Origin: UBA8886 sp963578705
GTDB taxonomy: Archaea; Thermoplasmatota; Poseidoniia; MGIII; CG-Epi1
Direction of reading: 5' to 3'
Assembly: GCA_963578705.1 (NCBI GenBank)
Contig: CAUZDT010000011.1
Span: forward strand, 1-27,583
Length of the DNA: 27,583 bases
Shown here: in pieces, positions 1 through 5,891 of the stretch
Layout of the letters: each line of letters starts with the position of its first letter
Numbering within the stretch: the first letter of the stretch is position 1
Translations under genes and position numbers: made by a program
Notes under the pieces: model-generated
What the model saw: only the letters and a program-made list of their open reading frames with translations
The model's database searches: none
Told to the model about the DNA's origin: nothing

Positions 1-85
1 GGTTGAAGTTGATACGGAACCAGAGGCTGAACCTGTCGTGGCCGAGCCGGTTGAAGTTGATACGGAACCAGAGGCTGAACCTGTC
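1..85 (+). repeat. 48-bp in-frame direct repeat in acidic protein gene
   Basis: Bases 1-37 are repeated exactly at 49-85, giving a 48-bp (16-codon) period inside the acidic repeat protein. The array probably continues upstream of the window. A second, 15-bp Glu-Pro-Ala periodicity lies around 436-490. Confidence 0.9.
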
Positions 86-832
86 ATAGCCGAGCCCGCC
101 GTGGCCGAACAAGAGGCGCCCGAGCCGGTAGCTTCCGGCGAGAATCCATTCCCGCCGGGAGTCGAGGTACATCACGAGTTCTTTGGGACTGGCGTCGTGC
201 GGGAGAGCCGGCCCAAGGACGAGCACTGGCGGCTCGAGGTAGAGTTCAGTGACGGGGCGCAGCGGACGCTGCTCTCGTCATTCGTCACGCAGGTCGGCGA
301 AACGGACGTGGCGGATGCCGTCGAGGCGGAGCCCGAGCCGGAGCCTGTGGATGCGGAAGCGGTCGAGGTGCCCCCTGTCGAGCCTGAGTTGGTGGAGACA
401 GAACCGGAGCCGGAGCCAGAAGTGGAGCCGGAAGCGGCCGAGCCAGCCGAGCCCGAGCCAGCCGAGCCCGAGCCAGCGGAGCCCGAGCCGGCGGAAGCTG
501 AAGCGGTCACGGCGGAGCCCGAGCCGCTTCCGGAGGCGCCGGCCTCCGTTGAGCCGGTAATTATCGAGGCGGAGATGATCGACGAGCCGCTCGTCGCGAC
601 GCCGGTCATCGAGCCGCAGGAGGTCCTAGAGGTTGAGCCGGAGGTGCCACTGCTGACGGAGCCAGTGGTGGTCGACCTGGGCGACCCGGACCTGGAGAGC
701 GACCCGGAGGTCTCAGCGATGGGGTCGCTCGAGACGAAGCGTACGAGCGGGCGCGGGCGCAGAAAAGGTCAGAAAGCGCGCTGCAGCAAGTGCGGCGGTG
801 AAGGCCACTACGCCAAGACCTGCAGGCAGTGA
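2..832 (+). CDS. Acidic E/P-rich repeat protein with Tudor-like domain and C-terminal CCHC zinc knuckle (5' end missing)
   Basis: The reading frame is open to the window edge, so the N-terminus is missing; GTG 38 is only an internal codon. Three parts are visible. First comes an acidic Glu/Pro/Ala/Val repeat. Next, about bases 150-290, is a compact segment (FPPGVEVHHEFFGTGVV, then LEVEFSDGAQRTLLSSFV) that resembles the Tudor-like domain at the C-terminus of UvrD/PcrA helicases. A long Glu-Pro linker follows. The end is a basic RGRGRRKGQKAR stretch and a CX2CX4HX4C zinc knuckle (CSKCGGEGHYAKTC). Known families: Tudor-like UvrD tails bind nucleic acid or RNA polymerase, and CCHC knuckles bind single-stranded nucleic acid. 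A nucleic-acid-binding role is inferred; no enzymatic domain is visible. The acidic linkers may be disordered. The next feature is tRNA-Gln on the same strand. Confidence 0.8.
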   Translation, partial: VEVDTEPEAEPVVAEPVEVDTEPEAEPVIAEPAVAEQEAPEPVASGENPFPPGVEVHHEFFGTGVVRESRPKDEHWRLEVEFSDGAQRTLLSSFVTQVGETDVADAVEAEPEPEPVDAEAVEVPPVEPELVETEPEPEPEVEPEAAEPAEPEPAEPEPAEPEPAEAEAVTAEPEPLPEAPASVEPVIIEAEMIDEPLVATPVIEPQEVLEVEPEVPLLTEPVVVDLGDPDLESDPEVSAMGSLETKRTSGRGRRKGQKARCSKCGGEGHYAKTCRQ

Positions 833-898
833 ACGTGACGGCCGGACTGCGCTGACAGGGCGACCGTGCCAGCTCGCTTGGGAAGAAGCGGCGCAAAG

Positions 899-906
899 GG
901 TAAATC
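899..906 (+). promoter_or_regulatory. Putative TATA box of tRNA-Gln
   Basis: GGTAAATC is the only A/T-rich element in the G+C-rich spacer after the zinc-knuckle gene. It lies about 28-32 bases before the mature tRNA 5' end, so initiation would fall at or a few bases before nucleotide 1 of the tRNA. Confidence 0.5.
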
Positions 907-931
907 CCCGGTGCAGCCGTGCCGCGGCCGT

Positions 932-1007
932 AGCCCCGTAGTGTAGCGGTCCATCATACGTGGCCCTGGACCACGTGACCCTGGTTCGAATCCGGGCGGG
1001 GCTACCA
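932..1007 (+). tRNA. tRNA-Gln(CTG), CCA encoded, with C at position 33
   Basis: The cloverleaf can be folded by hand. The acceptor AGCCCCG pairs with CGGGGCT (997-1003), with T8 A9, discriminator A at 1004 and encoded CCA at 1005-1007. The anticodon stem CGTGG/CCACG (959-963/971-975) closes the loop CCCTGGA, giving anticodon CTG at 966-968. The T arm is CCTGG-TTCGAAT-CCGGG. The A1:U72 first pair and overall sequence fit archaeal tRNA-Gln. Position 33 (base 965) is C instead of the near-universal U, and D-stem pair 13:22 is T/T. There is no intron. A TGG (Pro) reading would need a shifted loop and does not fit the stems. Confidence 0.93.
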
Positions 1008-1016
1008 CTTTTGCCC

Positions 1017-1032
1017 GTAAACCTGTGTTTAC
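1017..1032. repeat. Short perfect inverted repeat after tRNA-Gln
   Basis: GTAAAC and GTTTAC are separated by four bases, nine bases after the encoded CCA. A T4 run (1009-1012) precedes it. It may help end the tRNA transcript or mark a regulatory site before the small membrane protein gene; the function is not shown. Confidence 0.45.
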
Positions 1033-1081
1033 CAAAATAGGAAAGATTCGGCTTGCGAAGCTGGCGTTACCGTTTTCCACC

Positions 1082-1276
1082 GTGCTCCAGTGGCGCGCCG
1101 TGGACCCTTGGCTCCTGCTGTTCGGCGTGCTGCTGCTGGCGACGCTGGCGACCGGCTGGATTGCGTGGGTCGCGCGGCACGCCTGGCGGGACCGCGAGCG
1201 GACGCTGCGCTGGTCGGTTGCGTCAGGCGGCTGCGCGCTGGCAATGATGCTATTGGTGGCGCTGGAGAAAGTGTGA
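1082..1276 (+). CDS. Small two-helix membrane protein, unknown function
   Basis: The protein of about 64 residues has two hydrophobic helices (about residues 9-30 and 44-60) separated by a charged loop rich in Arg (ARHAWRDRERTLRW). I do not recognise a family. I chose GTG 1082 because the only A/T-rich promoter-like element, CCAAAATAGG (1032-1041), lies downstream of the alternative GTG 1025, which would give 83 residues with a basic extension. Its last bases GTGTGA overlap the start of the PqqD-like gene by four bases, so the two are probably translated together. It heads the overlapping set that ends with dph2. The start is uncertain and the gene moderately sure. Confidence 0.6.
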   Translation: MLQWRAVDPWLLLFGVLLLATLATGWIAWVARHAWRDRERTLRWSVASGGCALAMMLLVALEKV

Positions 1277-1647
1277 ACGTCGACACGGTAGCCGACGACA
1301 TCGCTCCTTCGGCGGCGGTGCTGAACGCGCGGCCGCTGCGCAACGAGCAGGACGCGAGCTGGGAGCTGGAGGATGGCCTGGCGGTTATCACCCACGCCAA
1401 GGAGTTCTCGCGGCTCGAGGGGTGGGTGCGCGACCGCATCGGTGGGCCGGGGGAGCTGCGGCGGCCGCTCGACCGCTACACGACTTTCCTGTGGCTGAAG
1501 TGCGACGGCGCACACACCGTCGCCGGGCTGGTGGCGGCGCTCGAGGCGGAGTTCGGCGAAGAGGCGGCACCGGCGGCGGAGCGGGTGCAGAAATGGCTGC
1601 AGCGCATGCTCGAGCTGGGGCTGCTGCGGCTGGAGTCGGGGAAATGA
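1273..1647 (+). CDS. PqqD-like (RRE-type) small protein
   Basis: The protein has 124 residues. Its C-terminal two thirds, with RPLDRYTTFLWLKCDGAHTV followed by a helix pair ending in MLELGLLRL, matches the PqqD pattern: a 'needed residue, W/L, cDG.hTv..iv' core and a terminal 'fl..l...Gll.l'. PqqD domains are winged-helix-like peptide chaperones that present substrates to radical-SAM enzymes in peptide modification. Here no radical-SAM partner or precursor peptide is adjacent, so the partner is unknown. GTG 1273 is used because it overlaps the upstream stop (GTGA) and has GGAGA just before it; an open frame back to 1090 is shadow coding. It overlaps the following zinc ribbon by four bases (ATGA). 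Confidence 0.75.
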   Translation: MNVDTVADDIAPSAAVLNARPLRNEQDASWELEDGLAVITHAKEFSRLEGWVRDRIGGPGELRRPLDRYTTFLWLKCDGAHTVAGLVAALEAEFGEEAAPAAERVQKWLQRMLELGLLRLESGK

Positions 1648-1784
1648 GGGTGTTGCGCTGCCCCGACTGCGGCTCGACTGATATTGATTACGAGGCGGGG
1701 TTGGTCACCGGCAGTAAATACCGCTGCCAGAAATGCGCCTACATGGGGCCGCTGGTAATCGAGGAGGAAATCCCGGATGGCTGA
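1644..1784 (+). CDS. 46-residue zinc ribbon protein
   Basis: This short gene encodes two CX2C knuckles, CPDC at residues 6-9 and CQKC at 28-31, separated by 18 residues. That is a single treble-clef/zinc ribbon with almost nothing else. ATG 1644 overlaps the PqqD-like stop as ATGA, with GGAG eight bases upstream. Its 3' end overlaps dph2 by eight bases. Archaea carry many such mini zinc ribbons, some acting as transcription or ribosome-associated factors. No specific function can be assigned, but the double overlap argues for co-translation with both neighbours. Confidence 0.75.
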   Translation: MRVLRCPDCGSTDIDYEAGLVTGSKYRCQKCAYMGPLVIEEEIPDG

Positions 1785-2781
1785 ACCACGCTTTGACTGG
1801 GAGAGCGGCATCGACGCGCTTGCGCCGCATCTTTCCGGCGCGAAGCGCATCGGGCTGCAGGTTCCCGAGGGGCTGCGCCCGCGCGCGCCTGACATCGTAG
1901 CGCGGCTGGCGCAGTTGAGCGGCGCAGAGGTGCTACTGTGGGGCGAGCCCACCTTCGGCGCCTGCGACTTGGCCGACCGCCCGCTCTCGGAAGTGGGCGT
2001 CGACGCGCTGGTGCATCTGGGCCACCTGCCGATGCCGTATCACGCTGACTGCTACGCGGTACCGGTCCACTTCGTCCCGGTGCAGCACACCGGCGCACTG
2101 AAGCTCCCCCACAAGACCATCGCACGGCTGCGCGAGCTGTTGCCCGAGCGCATCGGTGTCGTCACGACCGCGCAGCACTTGCAGCTGCTCGGGGAGCTGC
2201 AGGAGCGGCTCGCCGCGGCGGGCTTCACGCCGGCGGTCGGCGAGGGCGGCCCGCGGCTGGCGGCGCCGGGGCAGCTGCTCGGCTGTAGCTCGGCGGCGGC
2301 GCGCAGCCTCGACGTCCCCGGCTATCTCTATCTCGGCACCGGCGTCTTCCATCCGCTGACTGTCGCGCTCTCGACCGGCAAGCCGGTAGCGTGCCTCGAC
2401 CCGCACAGCGGCGCGGTGACCGAGGCGGACGCCGACCTCTTCCTGCGGCAGCGCTACGCGGCGATTGCCGCGGGCGGGCGGGCGCAGCGCTGGGCGGTGT
2501 TGTTCTCGACGCAAATCGGGCAGGAGCGGCTGGCGCTGGCGGAACGCCTGGCAGGGGAGTTGCGCGACGCGGGCCACGAGGCGCTGCTCATCGGCGGCAT
2601 CCACCAGTCGGAGGGGCAGCTCGCGGGGCTCGGCATCGGTGCGGCGGTGATTACCGCCTGCCCGCGCGTCGCCATCGAGGATGGCCCGACGTGGAGCATC
2701 CCGCTGCTGACGGTGCCGGAGCTGCAAATCCTGCTTGGCCGGCGGGATTCTGAGCCGTATCCTTTCGACGAATTCCCGTGA
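1777..2781 (+). CDS. dph2: Diphthamide synthase Dph2 (2-(3-amino-3-carboxypropyl)histidine synthase)
   Basis: Archaeal Dph2 transfers the 3-amino-3-carboxypropyl group of S-adenosylmethionine to the target histidine of elongation factor 2, the first step of diphthamide formation. It uses a [4Fe-4S] cluster that cleaves SAM in a non-classical radical way. The protein has 334 residues, the usual archaeal length. The three cluster cysteines expected from the family are present and evenly spaced: C63 (TFGACDLAD), C170 (QLLGCSS) and C295 (ITACPRVAIED). The N-terminus IGLQVPEGLR is typical. ATG 1777 overlaps the zinc-ribbon gene and follows AGGAGG (1762-1767), a good ribosome site. It is the last gene of the 1082-2781 set. 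Confidence 0.95.
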   Translation: MAEPRFDWESGIDALAPHLSGAKRIGLQVPEGLRPRAPDIVARLAQLSGAEVLLWGEPTFGACDLADRPLSEVGVDALVHLGHLPMPYHADCYAVPVHFVPVQHTGALKLPHKTIARLRELLPERIGVVTTAQHLQLLGELQERLAAAGFTPAVGEGGPRLAAPGQLLGCSSAAARSLDVPGYLYLGTGVFHPLTVALSTGKPVACLDPHSGAVTEADADLFLRQRYAAIAAGGRAQRWAVLFSTQIGQERLALAERLAGELRDAGHEALLIGGIHQSEGQLAGLGIGAAVITACPRVAIEDGPTWSIPLLTVPELQILLGRRDSEPYPFDEFP

Positions 2782-2790
2782 CGCCAATCT

Positions 2791-2796
2791 CTTAAA
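2791..2796 (+). promoter_or_regulatory. TATA box of tbp
   Basis: CTTAAA stands in a 38-base spacer and begins 29 bases before ATG 2820. With archaeal initiation about 25 bases downstream of the TATA centre, the mRNA would start at or next to the ATG (leaderless). Confidence 0.65.
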
Positions 2797-2819
2797 CCGG
2801 GAGCAGGACTCGCCGGTCG

Positions 2820-3371
2820 ATGGTTGCGCTGCAGGTGAAGAATGTTATCGCCTCCTCGAGCCTCGGCAAGGAGGTCGAACTGGTGCGGCTCGGAAGCGTG
2901 CTTGAGCACGCCCAGTATACCCGCGGGCTGACCCCGTCCGTGATTGTCGACCTTGACGGCGACGGCGCCGGCGGGCGCACCGGGCTGGTGTTCGGCAGCG
3001 GCAAGCTCTACGTCACCGGCGTCGAGGACCTGGCCTCCGGCCGCGAGGCGGTCACGCAGCTCCGCAAGGCAATCAAGGCGCTCGACCCCAAGGTGAGCCT
3101 GCGCAAGGGCGTCAAGTTGGAGAACATGGTGATGCGTGCCGACCTAGGCACGACGCTCGACCTAGCCGCAATCGCGGCGGCGGTCCCCACCGCCGACTAC
3201 GACCCGCCCCGCTTCGCGGGGGTGGTGATGCGGCTCGACGAACCTTCCGCTAGTTTCATCCTCTTCCGCTCCGGCATCGTGGTCGTGACCGACGTCAGCA
3301 GCGAAACCCGCGCCCGCAGCGCGTTGAAGGCGCTTAGCAAGTTCCTGCATGCGGCGTCATTGATTGGGTAA
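2820..3371 (+). CDS. tbp: TATA-box-binding protein (divergent)
   Basis: This is the general transcription factor that bends promoter DNA and recruits TFB and RNA polymerase. It has 183 residues with the two-repeat saddle: VFGSGKLYVTG at 57-67 and ILFRSGIVVVTD at 147-158, each followed by an Ala/Arg-rich helix. Alignment by eye to the four intercalating phenylalanines of the family (human F193, F210, F284, F301) finds F58, F132 and F149. The first position is T38 (LTPS in place of xFPG/xFAA). The Lys of the second SGK is Ile153. The N-terminal stirrup also has a small insertion (DGDGAGGR). It may be the main TBP or a specialised paralogue; this window cannot tell. It has its own promoter and is followed closely by the ligase gene. 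Confidence 0.9.
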   Translation: MVALQVKNVIASSSLGKEVELVRLGSVLEHAQYTRGLTPSVIVDLDGDGAGGRTGLVFGSGKLYVTGVEDLASGREAVTQLRKAIKALDPKVSLRKGVKLENMVMRADLGTTLDLAAIAAAVPTADYDPPRFAGVVMRLDEPSASFILFRSGIVVVTDVSSETRARSALKALSKFLHAASLIG

Positions 3372-3392
3372 AGTGGGCGATAAAGTGGGCGA
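3369..3392 (+). repeat. 12-bp perfect tandem repeat across the tbp stop codon
   Basis: TAAAGTGGGCGA occurs twice head to tail. The first copy supplies the tbp stop TAA. Both copies contain an in-frame GTG for the next gene (3373, 3385) and a TAAAG motif, so the duplication alters start-site choice without changing frame. Confidence 0.9.
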
Positions 3393-3393
3393 C

Positions 3394-4317
3394 GTGCGAA
3401 TTGCGCAGCTGGCCAGCGCTATCGAGACAGCAGTCGCCGCTGCCGCGAGCGGTCCTGCCACGGTCGCGTTTTCGGGCGGCGTCGACTCGTCGCTGGTCGC
3501 GATGCTGGCGTCGCGCCACGACGAAATCGAGCTTCTGGTGGTCGGCACGCCGGGCGCGCACGACCTCGGCGCGGCGGAGGAATCGGCAGCGCTCTTGAAT
3601 TTAAATATTCGTCGTCTTAAGATTTCCCCAGCACAAATGGTCGCCGTCAGTCAGGAATTGGCCGCCACGCTGACGCTCTCGCGGCAGGAAGTCGAGTTTA
3701 TGCTCCCTTTCTGGCTGGTCGCCCGCGAGGCGACCCACCCGCTGCTGCTCTGCGGACAGGGCGCCGACGAACTTTTCGGCGGCTACGACCGCTTCCGGCG
3801 CTCCGCCGCCGCCCCCGACCTCGCCGCGGAGGTGGCGCAGTTGCAGGCGCGGCTGCCGCAGCGCGAAGAAGTAATCGCGCGCCACTTCGACCGCGAAGTG
3901 GCGTGCCCGTTTCTCGACGCGCGCGTCGTCGCCGCTGCAGATGCGTTCCCGCAGGTGGAGCGCATCCTCGCGCCCGGCAAGGGGCCGCTGCGCGCGGCCG
4001 CCGCGGCGCTGGGACTGCCGGCCGTGATTGCGCAGCGGCCGAAGAAGGCGGCGCAATACGGCAGCGGCGCGCAGAAGGCGATTCGCGGCGCGCAGCAGCA
4101 GCGGCTGGGGCTGACGCTTCGCTTCCCCTCCGCCGCAGTCGCTGCGGCAGTTGCCGTCGCCACTGGTCCCGACAACGCGGGCTGGGTGACGCTGGAGCGC
4201 GACGGCGCGACGCTAGAGGTGCGCATCGTTGCCGCCAGCGTCGGGAGCTTGCGCGAGGCGGCCGAGGACTTCATGGCGTGCGCGGCGCTCGCCGCTCGGG
4301 TGGCCGAAAAGGATTAG
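3394..4317 (+). CDS. Asparagine synthase-like ATP pyrophosphatase, no glutaminase domain
   Basis: The protein has about 307 residues. The PP-loop SGGVDSS (27-33) binds ATP pyrophosphate. A second signature, CGQGADELFGGYDRF, is the conserved C-terminal synthetase motif of asparagine synthase B. The N-terminal Cys-type glutaminase domain is absent, so ammonia or another nucleophile must be used directly, or a partner supplies it. Proteins of this length and type occur in archaea but their substrate is generally not established; asparagine synthesis is only one possibility. GTG 3394 is my choice because it has a TAAAG box about 25 bases upstream and gives a natural N-terminus; GTG 3373 or 3385 are alternatives in the tandem repeat. 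It lies directly after tbp. Confidence 0.8.
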   Translation: MRIAQLASAIETAVAAAASGPATVAFSGGVDSSLVAMLASRHDEIELLVVGTPGAHDLGAAEESAALLNLNIRRLKISPAQMVAVSQELAATLTLSRQEVEFMLPFWLVAREATHPLLLCGQGADELFGGYDRFRRSAAAPDLAAEVAQLQARLPQREEVIARHFDREVACPFLDARVVAAADAFPQVERILAPGKGPLRAAAAALGLPAVIAQRPKKAAQYGSGAQKAIRGAQQQRLGLTLRFPSAAVAAAVAVATGPDNAGWVTLERDGATLEVRIVAASVGSLREAAEDFMACAALAARVAEKD

Positions 4318-4318
4318 G
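4306..4318 (+). promoter_or_regulatory. Possible TATA element of the MazG-like gene
   Basis: GAAAAGGATTAGG covers the stop of the ligase gene and is centred about 28 bases before ATG 4340, the spacing seen at other starts here. It is weak by itself. Confidence 0.35.
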
Positions 4319-4339
4319 TGGCGGCGGTGCTGGGGCACC

Positions 4340-4672
4340 ATGTCGCAAAGCTTCGCGCAAATGATTGCTGGCGTGCGCGCCTTCCACGAGAAGCACGATT
4401 TCGCCGGGAACAACGGCCACGATATGGCGTACCGGCTGTTGCTGATGATGGAGGAAGTCGGCGAGCTGGCCGAGTGCATTACGAAAGGCAAGCCGCAGGC
4501 GGAGCGCGCGGAGGAGCTGGCCGACCTGCTAATCCTGACGCTGGGCCACGCCATTGCGATGGACGTAGACCTCGAAGCGGCGTTCGACGCCAAGCTCGCT
4601 GAAGTAATGCAGCGTCCCGCCATCTGGGGCGACCTCGGTGTGCGGGTGACGCGCTACGAGCCGCAGGCCTGA
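4340..4672 (+). CDS. MazG-like nucleotide pyrophosphohydrolase
   Basis: This 110-residue all-alpha protein carries the divalent-metal motif of the MazG/dUTPase-like superfamily: EEVGE at 38-42 and E59-x-x-D62 (EELADLL). Such enzymes hydrolyse (d)NTPs, often non-canonical ones, to the monophosphate and pyrophosphate. The substrate is not predictable from sequence alone. The short, single-domain form suggests a dimer or tetramer that builds the site between subunits. ATG 4340 is preferred over the upstream open frame, because the extra 37 residues are Arg/Trp-rich shadow sequence overlapping the ligase gene. Confidence 0.85.
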   Translation: MSQSFAQMIAGVRAFHEKHDFAGNNGHDMAYRLLLMMEEVGELAECITKGKPQAERAEELADLLILTLGHAIAMDVDLEAAFDAKLAEVMQRPAIWGDLGVRVTRYEPQA

Positions 4673-4684
4673 ATTCGGCAAACA

Positions 4685-4693
4685 CTAAATATT
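4685..4693 (+). promoter_or_regulatory. TATA box of citrate synthase gene
   Basis: CTAAATATT lies in the short gap after the MazG-like gene. Its start is 28 bases before GTG 4713, matching tbp and the gene at 14671. This decides against TTG 4692, which lies inside the box. Confidence 0.65.
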
Positions 4694-4712
4694 GGACTCC
4701 CGTGCGCCGGCC

Positions 4713-5855
4713 GTGGCCTCCCGCAGTGAAGCTAGCACCGCCCTCCCTGAGCCGACAAAAGGGCTCTCAGGAATCGTCGCAGCCGACACGACGCTCAGCT
4801 TCATCGACGGCGAGAAGGGTATCCTGAAATATTGCGGCTACGGCATCGACGACCTCGCCGCTAGCTCCAGTTTCGAGGAGGTGGTCTGCCTGCTCTACGA
4901 CCGCAGTCTGCCCTCGGCGGAGCGACTCGATGACATGCGTGCGCGCATCGGCGCCGCCCGCGTGCTGCCGCCCGAGGTGAAGCAGGTCATCGAGCAGCTC
5001 GCCGGGCGCACCTCGCCCATGAGCACGCTGCGCACGGTCGTCTCAGCGCTGGGCCACTACGAGTCGAACGTGCCCCTCAAGGAGCTGCCGCCCAAGGCAT
5101 TGCGGCTGGTGGGGCAGATTGCGGCCGCGGTGGCGATGATTCATCGGCTACGCGAAGGGCAGGTGCCAATCGAGGCGAACCCCGAACGGGGGCACGGCGC
5201 CGATTTCTTGCACATGCTGCTCGGTAGCGAGGTGACCGAAACGCAGGCGAAGGCGCTCGACCTCTACCTGATCCTGCTCGCCGACCACGGTTTCAACGCC
5301 TCCACCTTCTCCGGGCGCGTCACCGCCGGCACGCTGGCGAACCTCCACTCGGCCATCACTTCCGCCGTCGGGACGCTCAGTGGCCCGCTGCACGGTGGCG
5401 CCAACGAGAAGGCGATGGAGATGATTATCAAGGTCGGCTCGCCCGACGCGGCGGAAGCGTGGGTGGCGGAGCGGATTGCCGCCAGGAAGCGCATCATGGG
5501 CTTCGGCCACCGGGTCTACAAGGTGGACGACCCGCGCGCGCCGCACCTTAAGGCGTCGTCGCGCGCGCTGTGGGAAGAGCGGGGCGACACGACGCTCTTC
5601 GATACCAGCGTCGCCATCGAGCAGGCGGTCAAGGTGGCGAAGCCGCTCATTACCAACGTCGATTTCTACTCGGCGACGCTGCTCTACGGGCTCGATATTC
5701 CCACCGATCTTTTCACGCCGCTCTTCGCAATGTCACGGGTCGCCGGCTGGACCGCGCACGTGCTCGAGCAGTACGGCGACAACCGGCTGATTCGCCCCCG
5801 CGCGCGCTACGTCGGTAAGGCGGACCGCACCTACGTTCCGCTCAAGCTGCGCTGA
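4713..5855 (+). CDS. gltA: Citrate synthase
   Basis: The enzyme condenses oxaloacetate and acetyl-CoA to citrate at the entry of the TCA cycle, in the cytoplasm. At 380 residues it has the size of archaeal and Gram-positive type enzymes. The catalytic triad can be placed: H227 in GPLHGGANE, H266 in GFGHRVYK and D317 in NVDFYSATLL; DHGFNAS at 191-197 is also conserved. GTG 4713 is chosen from the leaderless spacing to the upstream TATA box; TTG 4692 would add seven residues. A citrate synthase with a full oxidative 2-oxoacid dehydrogenase operon in the same window fits an aerobic heterotroph. Some close relatives are 2-methylcitrate synthases; the sequence alone does not exclude dual use. Confidence 0.95.
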   Translation: MASRSEASTALPEPTKGLSGIVAADTTLSFIDGEKGILKYCGYGIDDLAASSSFEEVVCLLYDRSLPSAERLDDMRARIGAARVLPPEVKQVIEQLAGRTSPMSTLRTVVSALGHYESNVPLKELPPKALRLVGQIAAAVAMIHRLREGQVPIEANPERGHGADFLHMLLGSEVTETQAKALDLYLILLADHGFNASTFSGRVTAGTLANLHSAITSAVGTLSGPLHGGANEKAMEMIIKVGSPDAAEAWVAERIAARKRIMGFGHRVYKVDDPRAPHLKASSRALWEERGDTTLFDTSVAIEQAVKVAKPLITNVDFYSATLLYGLDIPTDLFTPLFAMSRVAGWTAHVLEQYGDNRLIRPRARYVGKADRTYVPLKLR

Positions 5856-5891
5856 GCCGCAAACGGTTTTGGCGGCCGCTATTGCCCCAGC

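Noticed and set aside
964..970. tRNA-Pro(TGG) reading of the first tRNA
   Set aside because: The five-pair anticodon stem fixes the loop so that CTG is at 34-36; a TGG anticodon would need a shifted, unpaired stem.
1082..1647. RiPP biosynthesis cluster based on the PqqD-like gene
   Set aside because: No radical-SAM maturase, precursor peptide, protease or exporter of RiPP type is adjacent; only the RRE-like domain is seen.
3593..3627. A/T-rich near-palindrome GAATTTAAATATTC resembling a promoter
   Set aside because: It is inside the ligase coding sequence with no start codon at suitable spacing; codons there are translated as LNLNIRRLKI in the conserved frame.
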